Part shown: in pieces, positions 53,002-60,907 of the stretch | How positions within the stretch are numbered: position 1 is the stretch's first letter | How the letters are laid out: every line of letters begins with the position of its first letter | DNA from: Acidipila sp. EB88 | GTDB lineage: Bacteria; Acidobacteriota; Terriglobia; Terriglobales; Acidobacteriaceae | NCBI RefSeq assembly: GCF_003858395.1 | Contig: NZ_QWEV01000005.1 | Coordinates: 2,976,001 to 3,040,000 of the forward strand | Direction: 5' to 3' | DNA length: 64,000 bases | Notes under the pieces: model-generated | Told to the model about the DNA's origin: nothing | The model's input: the letters and a program-made list of their open reading frames with translations, nothing else | Database searches by the model: none | Position numbers and translations under genes: made by a program

Positions 53002-54210
53002 ATGAAGCGTGGTTCTCGCTGGTTCCCCCTGTTCCTGGCGTCGATCACAGCCCTCACCTCGCTCTCGATCGACATGAGCCTACCGGCGGTGCCTTCCCTG
53101 GAGCATGAGTTCGGTGTGCCGGCCGGGCATGGCGGCCTCACTCTCAGCCTCTTTCTGGCGGGGTACGCGGTGACACCGCTCGCCGGCGGCCCGCTCGCCG
53201 ACCGCTTTGGACGGCGCGCGGTGTTGCTCGCGAGCCTGGCGTGTTTTGCGCTCTGCTCCCTGGGCTGCGCGGGCGCCTCGGCCTTTGGTTGGCTGCTGGT
53301 TTTTCGCGTGCTGCAGGGGTGTGCCTCTGGTGTGGCGGTGGCGCTCCCGCTGGCCATTGTGCGCGATCTTTTCACCGGGGCGGAGGCGCGTGAGCAGCTG
53401 GCCCAGGTCACTACGATCAATGGCATCATGCCCCTGGTTGCGCCCATCCTGGGTAGCTGGGTGATGCTGCTCGGCAACTGGCGGTGGATCTTTCTGTCGC
53501 AGGGTGTATTTGCCGTGGCGGTGATGCTCACTGTGGCCCTAGGGTTCGGCGAGTCGTTGCCGGCGGAGTATCGGCAGGGGCTGCACCCCGCGCACCTGGC
53601 GCGCAACTACCTCCGCATCTTTTCAGACCGGGGTTTTATCGCGCATGCCCTTGTATACGCCCTAAACTTCGCGTGCATCTTCTCTTTCATCTCCGCTTCG
53701 CCCTTGATCCTGATGCAGCAAATGCACGTCAGCCGGAGCCTGTATACCTGGCTGTTTGCATTGACGGTGACTGGGACCATTACCGGGTCGCTCGCCAGCA
53801 CCACCCTAAACCGCCGCGCCTACCCTACGACGCGCCTGCTGCGTTCTGGCCTTGTGCTGATGACCCTGGGCTGCTTCGTAGCAGCAGCACTGCAGGTGGC
53901 TGGGTTCCACCGGCCTGTGGCGCTGCTGCCGTGCATCGCGGTGGTGCTGTTCTGCTTCGGGTTGACCTCGCCGGCGCTGACATTGGAAGCGCTGGAGACC
54001 TTGCCGGAGCTGGCCGGATCAGGTTCCGGCGCTATGCGTTCCCTGCAGATGCTGGTTGGTTCAGCGGGGAGCAGCTTGCTTGCGCTGGTGTGCGCACTGC
54101 CTCGGGTCAACGCCGCCGTTGCGGCGACGCTGTCAATGGCCGCATGCGTTTCGCTTTCCCTGGTCCTGTACCTGCTGCTTGGCCGGGGCGCCCTTCGGAA
54201 TGGGCAGTAG
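53002..54210 (+). CDS. Bcr/CflA-type MFS drug efflux transporter
   Basis: 402 residues from ATG 53002 with CAGGAG 5 nt upstream. Twelve hydrophobic segments are visible. The Bcr/CflA opening is LFLASITALTSLSIDMSLPAVPSL, with motif A as GPLADRFGRRAVLLA and the RVLQGCASGVAVALPLAIVRDLF segment (DHA1 motif B, basic residue in helix 4). The family exports bicyclomycin, sulfonamides or chloramphenicol with proton antiport in the inner membrane. The real substrate is unknown. It is 171 bp after the amidohydrolase gene and 101 bp before the nickel permease gene, all on the plus strand. Confidence 0.9.
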   Translation: MKRGSRWFPLFLASITALTSLSIDMSLPAVPSLEHEFGVPAGHGGLTLSLFLAGYAVTPLAGGPLADRFGRRAVLLASLACFALCSLGCAGASAFGWLLVFRVLQGCASGVAVALPLAIVRDLFTGAEAREQLAQVTTINGIMPLVAPILGSWVMLLGNWRWIFLSQGVFAVAVMLTVALGFGESLPAEYRQGLHPAHLARNYLRIFSDRGFIAHALVYALNFACIFSFISASPLILMQQMHVSRSLYTWLFALTVTGTITGSLASTTLNRRAYPTTRLLRSGLVLMTLGCFVAAALQVAGFHRPVALLPCIAVVLFCFGLTSPALTLEALETLPELAGSGSGAMRSLQMLVGSAGSSLLALVCALPRVNAAVAATLSMAACVSLSLVLYLLLGRGALRNGQ

Positions 54211-54311
54211 GGTAGGCGATTTTGCGGGCATTTGATCGTTCCACAAGGCCGGCCGGCGCGCCGGTGTGAGATCGTTTGCATCGTGCGCTCGGCCCACATA
54301 CCCTAGCGAGC

Positions 54312-55088
54312 ATGTCCTCCGCTCTTGAACTGGCGCTTGTGTCCTGCATGTTGCTGGGGTTTCGGCACGGGTTTGACTATGACCACCTCGCCGCAATTAC
54401 GGACATCACGAGTGTGCAACGCGGGTGGCGGCAGGGCATGGGGCTTGGCCTGCTGTATGCACTCGGCCACGCCTTTACCGTGGCGTTGCTGGGAGCGGCG
54501 GTGATCCTCCTGCACATACCATTGCCGGCACACCTTGACGCTCTGGGGGAGCGACTGGTGGGCGCAACCTTGATCGTGCTTGCCGCATACGTGCTGTTCA
54601 CTACGCTGCGGCGACTGCCGGCGCTTGGTTCCAGTACACCTGGAGGAGCGCACCACCACGTATCGCAAAGCCGGATCGCCCTCGTGCTCTCCGGGGCGCG
54701 CTACCTGCAGTGGCGAGCCCGCCGCCGTTTCCGGCCATCCCTGGAGCGCCCCGAACCGTTCGCATTTCGTTACGATCGATCCTCCGTGTTTGGCGTCGGC
54801 ATCATTCACGGATTGGGTGCGGAAACCCCTTCGCAGCTCATGCTGTTTCTGCTGGCTGCGCGTCTTGGGGGAACCAGTCGCGGGTTTGTAGGACTCCTGG
54901 CCTTTATTGCGGGGCTGCTCGCAATGAATACCCTAATGTGCGCGAGCGCATCGGGGGTATTCGCAGGCAGTCGCCACCGGCCCTGCGTGCAGTGCGCTAT
55001 TTCTTCGCTCACGGCCGCGTACAGCCTGGTTGTCGGTCTCATTTTCCTGTTCGGGGTGAGCGACAAACTGCCGGCATTAGCGCGATAG
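54312..55088 (+). CDS. NicO/HoxN-type nickel permease
   Basis: 258 residues from ATG 54312. The nickel/cobalt transporter signature HX4DH is present in FRHGFDYDHLAAITD. Further helices are GLGLLYALGHAFTVALLGAAVILL, LVGATLIVLAAYVLFTTL, FGVGIIHGLGAETPSQLMLFLLA, FVGLLAFIAGLLAMNTLMCA and AAYSLVVGLIFLFGV. GIIHGLGAETP is a second conserved motif seen in UreH/NicO proteins. A basic loop (about 115-155) lies between the halves. The larE start is 76 bp downstream, and larC follows. A dedicated nickel supply for the pincer cofactor is therefore the likely role. Known relatives import or export Ni2+; direction is inferred. Confidence 0.85.
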   Translation: MSSALELALVSCMLLGFRHGFDYDHLAAITDITSVQRGWRQGMGLGLLYALGHAFTVALLGAAVILLHIPLPAHLDALGERLVGATLIVLAAYVLFTTLRRLPALGSSTPGGAHHHVSQSRIALVLSGARYLQWRARRRFRPSLERPEPFAFRYDRSSVFGVGIIHGLGAETPSQLMLFLLAARLGGTSRGFVGLLAFIAGLLAMNTLMCASASGVFAGSRHRPCVQCAISSLTAAYSLVVGLIFLFGVSDKLPALAR

Positions 55089-55164
55089 CGCAACGTTAGC
55101 CCGGCCAATGCATGCCGCTACCGTTGTTGCCGTCTCATCCCGAATGTGGCCTACAATCAGGGGC

Positions 55165-55995
55165 ATGGAACTCCAGCGAAAGCGCGCTCTGCTCCATGAA
55201 ACCCTGTGTTCGCTTGAGTCGGTGCTGGTTGCGTACTCCGGTGGCACAGACTCTGCGTTTCTGGCATATGCTGCGCACCAGGCGCTGGGTGACCGTATGC
55301 TGGCGGTCATTGCGGACTCGGAATCGCTCCCCAGGAAAGAACTGGCTGATGCGCTGGCGTTCACTACGCTGCATGCGATCCCGACTGAGATTCTTCGCAC
55401 AGCTGAACTACAGCGGCCCGACTACATCCGCAACGATGCCCAACGCTGCTTTCACTGCAAGGACGAACTGTTCACCCGGATGGAAGCACAGCGCGCAGCG
55501 CTTGGCTTTCGGTATCTTGCCTACGGCATGAACGTGGATGACGGGGGCGAGTTCCGACCGGGGCAACAGGCAGCGAAGCTGCACCATGCGGTGGCTCCCC
55601 TGGTAACTGCGGAGCTGCGCAAGGAAGAGATTCGCAGGCTCGCGCGAGCAGCGGGGCTTGCGCTCGCGGACAAGCCGGCGAGTGCGTGCCTGGCCTCGCG
55701 GATCGAGTATGGTCGGCCCGTTACCGCGGAGAATCTGCTGCAGGTCGAAAAGGCAGAAGCAGCTCTCCACGCGATGGGCTTCCCCAGGGTCAGGGTGCGT
55801 CACCACGGCGAGTTGGCACGGATCGAGATTGCCCGCGAGGACCTTGAGCGTGCATTGACGTTGACGACATTTGACGCCGTCACCGCAGCCCTGCGCGGGC
55901 TTGGTTTCACCTATGTCACGCTCGATCTGCAGGGGTACCGCTCAGGGTCCATGAATGCCGTGCTTCCTGTTGCCGCGCTGCTCGCAGCAAGGTAG
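55165..55995 (+). CDS. larE: ATP-dependent sacrificial sulfur transferase LarE
   Basis: 276 residues from ATG 55165, the normal LarE length; earlier in-frame ATGs at 55108 and 55144 lack support. The PP-loop is SGGTDS (25-30), preceded by LVAYSGG. Conserved cysteines are Cys95 and Cys98 (RCFHCK) and Cys175 in SACLASRIEYG. The last is at the position of the sacrificial Cys176 of Lactiplantibacillus LarE, whose sulfur is donated to the cofactor precursor. Some LarE proteins instead use three cysteines to hold a [4Fe-4S] cluster. The three cysteines here make that possible, which would avoid self-sacrifice. LarE adenylates and thiolates pyridinium-3,5-biscarboxylate mononucleotide in the cytoplasm. 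larC follows 108 bp later. Confidence 0.93.
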   Translation: MELQRKRALLHETLCSLESVLVAYSGGTDSAFLAYAAHQALGDRMLAVIADSESLPRKELADALAFTTLHAIPTEILRTAELQRPDYIRNDAQRCFHCKDELFTRMEAQRAALGFRYLAYGMNVDDGGEFRPGQQAAKLHHAVAPLVTAELRKEEIRRLARAAGLALADKPASACLASRIEYGRPVTAENLLQVEKAEAALHAMGFPRVRVRHHGELARIEIAREDLERALTLTTFDAVTAALRGLGFTYVTLDLQGYRSGSMNAVLPVAALLAAR

Positions 55996-56103
55996 GAGCT
56001 CTTGTGTTGTTGCAAGCGAGCAGTTCACGCGGGAACGGATCGCCTCAAACCGCATTTATCGTCACTGCACGTAAACCATCGTCGCTCCAGGTGAAGGCTG
56101 TTC

Positions 56104-57558
56104 ATGCGCATTGCGTATCTTGATTGCTTTGCCGGCATTGCCGGTGACATGTTCCTCGCAGCACTGCTGGATGCCGGGGTGCCGGCGCAGGTGTTCCACG
56201 ATGCAGTTGCTGCGCTTGACTTGGGTGCCAGCGTGAAATTCGAGCGCGTCGATCGAAGTGGCATTGCGTGCACCAAGGCCCATGTGTTGGACCACGGCAG
56301 GCGTCTTCATGAAGCTGACGAGCATGCAGTTGCTCCCGGGCATGAACACCCGCATGAGCATTCGCATGCAGATGCACATACGCACAAGCATCCGCACGCC
56401 CACAAACATGAACATCCGCATGAGCCCGGAAGCCAGAACGAGCATCCGCATGTGCATGGCCGGTCGCTGACCGCTATACGGAGCTTGATTCAGGCCGCTG
56501 CTTTGGATGAGAAGGTGAAGAGCCTGGCCATCAACGCGTTTGAGACATTAGGGCACTCCGAGGCAAGAATTCACAACGTCGACGTGGAGCAGATCCACTT
56601 CCACGAGGTTGGTGCCACCGACGCGATCGTCGACATCGTCGCAGTCTGTGCAGGGCTCCACCACCTGCAGGTGGACGCCTGGTATTGTTCCCCGGTCAAT
56701 GTCGGCAGCGGGATGGTGCAGTGCGCGCATGGGACCTTCCCGGTGCCTGCTCCCGCGACCGCCGATCTTTTGCGAAGCATTCCCACATATGCCGCGCACG
56801 TGGAAAAGGAACTGGTCACGCCGACCGGGGCCACGTTGTTGCGCGCGCTGCAGGCCACCTTCGGCGCACAACCGGCGATGCGTGTCTCGGGTATCGGCTA
56901 TGGAGCCGGAACACGCAACCCCAAGGGTTTTCCGAACGTGCTTCGTCTTTTTGTCGGTGAGGCAACAGAAGATGGCAGCGAGATAACACGAGAGCCAGCT
57001 AAGGGGAAAGCCGCTGGAACTCTCGAAAGTCTTCACGGAAACGGAGAGTCCCACTCCAAAAGGCCCACAGATCCCCACGCTTCGCCGCATGTGGCAAACC
57101 ACGGCCACGCGCACACCTCTGCAACGGTCGCCGTGCTTGAAACTGCGCTCGATGATCTTTCGCCGCAGGTGCTCGCCTATGTCGCCGAGCAGGCGCTTGC
57201 CCAGGGCGCGCTCGACGTCATGCTCACACCAGTGGTGATGAAGAAGGGGCGCCCCGGTACGTTGCTGACCATCCTTTGCAATCCGGCCGACCGTCACGCC
57301 CTTGAACACCTGCTGCTGCGGGAAACAAGCACCCTCGGAGTGCGCATGCGCGAGGATCGACGGTCCTGTCTCGAGCGCAAGCATGTTTCGGTAGAGACGC
57401 CGTATGGTCCAGTCCGCATCAAGGTTGGTTCCCTTGGAGAGCGCGAGCTCAACGTAGCGCCTGAGTTTGAAGACTGTCGTGCAGCCGCCCTGCAGCACCG
57501 GGTTGCGCTGAAGCAGGTGCAGCAGGCTGCCCTCGCGGCATACCTGCGACCCGAGTAG
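56104..57558 (+). CDS. larC: Nickel insertase LarC (nickel-pincer cofactor biosynthesis), His-rich insert
   Basis: 484 residues in one uninterrupted frame. The N-terminal part has MRIAYLDCFAGIAGDMFLAALLDAG and VEQIHFHEVGATDAIVDIV. The C-terminal half has VAVLETALDDLSPQVLAYV and PVVMKKGRPGTLLTILC, as in LarC/DUF111. Lactiplantibacillus makes full LarC through ribosomal frameshifting of larC1/larC2; here the two parts are already fused. Residues 69-118 carry 18 histidines, many as alternating H-x, and a smaller cluster (HSKRP...HVANHGHAH) lies near residue 315-337. LarC inserts Ni into the pincer precursor using CTP. The insert probably stores or delivers nickel. larA and larB are not in this window. 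Confidence 0.94.
   Translation: MRIAYLDCFAGIAGDMFLAALLDAGVPAQVFHDAVAALDLGASVKFERVDRSGIACTKAHVLDHGRRLHEADEHAVAPGHEHPHEHSHADAHTHKHPHAHKHEHPHEPGSQNEHPHVHGRSLTAIRSLIQAAALDEKVKSLAINAFETLGHSEARIHNVDVEQIHFHEVGATDAIVDIVAVCAGLHHLQVDAWYCSPVNVGSGMVQCAHGTFPVPAPATADLLRSIPTYAAHVEKELVTPTGATLLRALQATFGAQPAMRVSGIGYGAGTRNPKGFPNVLRLFVGEATEDGSEITREPAKGKAAGTLESLHGNGESHSKRPTDPHASPHVANHGHAHTSATVAVLETALDDLSPQVLAYVAEQALAQGALDVMLTPVVMKKGRPGTLLTILCNPADRHALEHLLLRETSTLGVRMREDRRSCLERKHVSVETPYGPVRIKVGSLGERELNVAPEFEDCRAAALQHRVALKQVQQAALAAYLRPE
56308..56457 (+). repeat. Histidine-rich low-complexity repeat inside larC
   Basis: The DNA is a degenerate tandem array built on CAT/CAC alternating with one other codon (for example CATGAACACCCGCATGAG). 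It codes for 18 His in 50 residues. Imperfect repetition of HEHPHE and HAHKHEHPHE suggests growth by slippage. In-frame throughout. Confidence 0.8.
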
Positions 57559-57688
57559 TCGCGGAGCCGATCGTATGTGGGTAGCCTTTGCTTCGAACGG
57601 AACAGCCAGCATGCGCGATCCCGGTTCTTTCGCAAGGCATCTCATTGAGCTGCTAGATAACTCGATATCTCCTTTGGAAAAGGTGAGT

Positions 57689-58732
57689 ATGGAACGCAGG
57701 GACTTCTTGAAATCTGTTGCGGCGACCGGAGTGGCCGTTACGCATCTACCCGCGACTGCACAGGCGATTCCCAAGGGCAGTGACCCCTCGAGGCGCGCAC
57801 ACTCCGCGGACATGATCTATCGCCAGCTTGGAACCACCGGCGAACTCGTTTCTGCCATCGGGATGGGCGGGTACCACCTCGGCAAGCAGGACGATCCCGC
57901 AGAAAGCATCCGTCTCGTGCACGCGGGGATCGAACGCGGCATCAGTTTCTTCGACAACTGCTGGGACTACAACGACGGCATCTCCGAGGTGCGCGTGGGA
58001 CAGGCTCTCAGGAACGGCTTCCGCGAGAAGGTCTTCCTGATGACCAAGATCGATGGCCGGACCCGGGAGGAGTACAACAAGCAACTGGAGCAATCGCTCG
58101 GACGCCTGCAGACGGACATGATCGACCTTGTGCAGTTTCACGAGGTCATTCGCATGGAGGATCCTGACCGGATCTTTGCCAAGGGCGGTGCGATCGAAGC
58201 GGCAGTGGCTGCGCGCGAGGCTGGAAAGATCCGCTACATCGGCTTCACCGGGCACAAGGATCCCGCGGTGCATCTGCGCATGCTTGAGGTGGCGAAGAAG
58301 AACAACTTCCACTTCGACACAGTGCAGATGCCGATCAACGTGATGGACGCGCACTTCCGCTCGTTTACCCGCCAGGTGATGCCGGTAGCCATCGAGCAGG
58401 GCATTGGCGTGCTCGCCATGAAGACCTTTGGTGACCACTTCATCCTTGATAGCAAGACCGTACAGCCGATCGAAGCGCTGCACTATGGATTGACGCAGCC
58501 TGTCTCCGTCCTCATCACCGGCATCGACAGTATGGCGATCCTGGAGCAGGCGGCAGAAGCGGCGCGCACGTTCAAGCCAATGACGCAGGATGCCATGGCA
58601 GCGCTGCTTGCACGCACCGAGATGGCGGCTGCCGAGGGCAAGTACGAGCTCTTCAAGACCTCCAGTCACTTTGATGGAACGGCACAGAATCCCAAGTGGC
58701 TTGGGCAGGACCTCACGGGCAAGGCGGGGTAG
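57689..58732 (+). CDS. Tat-signal aldo/keto reductase
   Basis: 347 residues from ATG 57689 (AAGGTGAG just upstream). The N-terminus MERRDFLKSVAATGVAVTHLPATAQA is a twin-arginine signal, so the folded enzyme with bound cofactor is likely exported. The barrel shows the aldo/keto reductase tetrad: Asp and Tyr in NCWDYNDG, Lys in FLMTKIDGR, and His in LVQFHEVI. GFTGHKDPAVH and MAILEQAAEAARTF follow. Exported reductases of this group usually act on sugars or sugar-like compounds, but no substrate is known. It lies 130 bp after larC and 264 bp before a GH2 gene on the same strand, so a functional link is possible but unproven. Confidence 0.88.
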   Translation: MERRDFLKSVAATGVAVTHLPATAQAIPKGSDPSRRAHSADMIYRQLGTTGELVSAIGMGGYHLGKQDDPAESIRLVHAGIERGISFFDNCWDYNDGISEVRVGQALRNGFREKVFLMTKIDGRTREEYNKQLEQSLGRLQTDMIDLVQFHEVIRMEDPDRIFAKGGAIEAAVAAREAGKIRYIGFTGHKDPAVHLRMLEVAKKNNFHFDTVQMPINVMDAHFRSFTRQVMPVAIEQGIGVLAMKTFGDHFILDSKTVQPIEALHYGLTQPVSVLITGIDSMAILEQAAEAARTFKPMTQDAMAALLARTEMAAAEGKYELFKTSSHFDGTAQNPKWLGQDLTGKAG

Positions 58733-58996
58733 ACGCAACCACGGTGTCGCAGTAGGCATTCTTTTCAGCGCTGAGGCTGATCCGCTGTAAGGATGAGCAC
58801 TTCACGAAATACACTGCGGGATGAGCTCTGCCAAGGTACGCGCGTCGAAGTGCGGAAGGCGCTCTCAAGCGGAAGCGGCTTGTTGTGTGCTTTCAGCCAG
58901 CAAGCAATGGCTGAACTACAGCAAGATAAGTTCTCTGCGCATTGTAAGTACAGCGCAGCTACAGCAACATGCAATTCTGTTCCCCCAAGGAGCTTC

Positions 58997-60895
58997 ATGG
59001 ACAGTCGCCTCCAGGTACCTGCAGTTGACCATCACAGTAGCGGTCCCCATCCTCGCCCCTTAATGCAGCGAGACAGCTGGCAGTCACTGAACGGAGAGTG
59101 GGATTTCTATGATGGTCGCGCCGCAGCCATTGCCCTGCCAGCGCATGCTCACTGGGATCGCAAGATACAGGTGCCATTCAGCCCCGAGACCGAGGCAAGC
59201 GGCATAGCCGACACCGGTTTCTACAAGGCCGTGTGGTATCGCCGCAGCTGGGAGCAAAAGCCAGTGAGCAGCCACGAACGGGTGCTGTTGCACTTCGAGG
59301 CAGTGGATTGGCGAGCGACCGTATGGGTGAACGGACAGGCAGTCTGTACTCACGAGGGGGGATACACTCCCTTTCTGGCGGACATCACGCATGCGTTGTT
59401 GGATCAACCCTTGCAGGAAGTAGTGGTATGCGCGGAAGATGACCCCGCAGACTTGGCGAAGCCTCGCGGGAAGCAGGACTGGCGCGAGGAGCCACACTCG
59501 ATCTGGTACCCGCGCACCACGGGCATATGGCAAACCGTGTGGCTTGAGACGGTAAGCTCTACGCGTATCGGCACATTGCAGTGGTCTTCCAATCTGGAAC
59601 GCTGGGAGATCTGCCTGGAATCGATGATCTTCGAAGATGGAGCAGCAGAAAAGGCTGACGAGTCGGACGACTCGGGCGCTCCTCTTTGCCCGTTGCGGCT
59701 GTCGGTACGCCTCACCCTCGCCGGGGAACTGGTCGCCGAAGATAGCTACGTGGTGGTCGCCGGTGAAGTGCATCGGCGCATCGCTCTTTCCGATCCAGGC
59801 ATCGATGACTTCCGCAATACACTGCTTTGGTCGCCAGCCTCACCTACACTGCTGGACGCGGAAGTGGAACTGCGCGACGCGCGTGGTCGCTTGTTGGATG
59901 CCGTTCATAGCTATGCTTCACTGCGCTCGGTCGCGATCCAGGGAGATCGCTTCATCCTGAACGGGCGACCATTGCTGCTGCGACTTGTGCTGGACCAAGG
60001 CTACTGGATAGATACCGGCCTCACTGCTCCGGATGATGAAGCCCTCCGCAGGGATATCGAACTGGTGAAGCAGATGGGATTCAACGGCGTCCGCAAGCAC
60101 CAGAAAATCGAGAGTGCCCGCTTCCTCTACTGGGCCGATCGCATGGGACTGCTGGTCTGGGAGGAGATGCCCAGCGCTTACCGGTATACGAACAAATCAA
60201 TCCATCGGCTTACGCGAGAATGGCTCGCGGTCATCGAGCGCGATCGAAGTCATCCTTGCATTGTGGCGTGGGTTCCGTTTAACGAGAGCTGGGGCGTTCC
60301 CAATCTGCCAGAGAGCCCGGCTCAGCGGCACTACGTGCAATCGCTTTACCACATGACCAAGGCGCTCGATCCCAGCCGACCTGTTATCGGCAATGATGGA
60401 TGGGAGAACGTAGCGACTGACATCATCGGGATCCACGACTACGATGACAATCCGGAACGCATCGGCCTTCGCTACGGGATCAACGACGTGGAGTCGAGGC
60501 TGCTGCAGCGCGAGCGGCCTGGTGGTCGCATCCTTACCCTGGGTGGCGAAACCTCTGCATGCAAGCAGCCCATTGTGCTGACGGAATTCGGAGGCATCGC
60601 CTTCGGTGGAGAGCCGGATGAGAGTTGGGGATACTCACGTTCACGGACGCACCAGCAGCTGCTGGATCGCTACCAGGCCCTGCTGGAATGTGTGCGAAGC
60701 CTGCCGGCCCTTGCGGGCTTCTGCTACACGCAACTCACCGATACATACCAGGAGGTCAACGGGCTTCTGTATGCAGACCGCACGCCCAAGCTTCCACTCG
60801 AGGCTGTTGCTCAGGCTACCAGTGGGATGAAGCCTGACCACGATCCGGCACTGGACATGCGGTGGCGTGATCACCTTATGCAGCAGGACTACTGA
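58997..60895 (+). CDS. Glycoside hydrolase family 2 enzyme (beta-galactosidase/glucuronidase-like)
   Basis: 632 residues from ATG 58997 with AAGGAG 4 nt upstream; 68 further open codons upstream are unlike the family. Domain order is GH2: jelly-roll (SWQSLNGEWDFYDG to ADDPADLAKPRGKQDW), immunoglobulin-like middle, then the TIM barrel from about residue 290. The acid/base Glu lies in WVPFNESWGVPN, and the nucleophile in VLTEFGGIAFGG. NGVRKHQKIESARFLYWADRMGLLVWEEMP is typical. No signal peptide is visible, so it is probably cytoplasmic and acts on imported oligosaccharides. Specificity (galactoside, mannoside, glucuronide) cannot be read. It converges on the GH1-like gene with 12 bp between stops. 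Confidence 0.9.
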   Translation: MDSRLQVPAVDHHSSGPHPRPLMQRDSWQSLNGEWDFYDGRAAAIALPAHAHWDRKIQVPFSPETEASGIADTGFYKAVWYRRSWEQKPVSSHERVLLHFEAVDWRATVWVNGQAVCTHEGGYTPFLADITHALLDQPLQEVVVCAEDDPADLAKPRGKQDWREEPHSIWYPRTTGIWQTVWLETVSSTRIGTLQWSSNLERWEICLESMIFEDGAAEKADESDDSGAPLCPLRLSVRLTLAGELVAEDSYVVVAGEVHRRIALSDPGIDDFRNTLLWSPASPTLLDAEVELRDARGRLLDAVHSYASLRSVAIQGDRFILNGRPLLLRLVLDQGYWIDTGLTAPDDEALRRDIELVKQMGFNGVRKHQKIESARFLYWADRMGLLVWEEMPSAYRYTNKSIHRLTREWLAVIERDRSHPCIVAWVPFNESWGVPNLPESPAQRHYVQSLYHMTKALDPSRPVIGNDGWENVATDIIGIHDYDDNPERIGLRYGINDVESRLLQRERPGGRILTLGGETSACKQPIVLTEFGGIAFGGEPDESWGYSRSRTHQQLLDRYQALLECVRSLPALAGFCYTQLTDTYQEVNGLLYADRTPKLPLEAVAQATSGMKPDHDPALDMRWRDHLMQQDY

Positions 60896-60907
60896 ACGAG
60901 TGGAGCG

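Noticed and set aside
56308..56457. CRISPR-like or satellite repeat
   Set aside because: The repetition is in-frame, degenerate and codes for a His-rich insert of LarC; there are no spacers of constant length.
57689..58732. Aldo/keto reductase as the missing LarA client of the nickel-pincer cofactor
   Set aside because: It has the full aldo/keto reductase tetrad and a Tat signal, and nothing resembling LarA; it cannot be the racemase itself.
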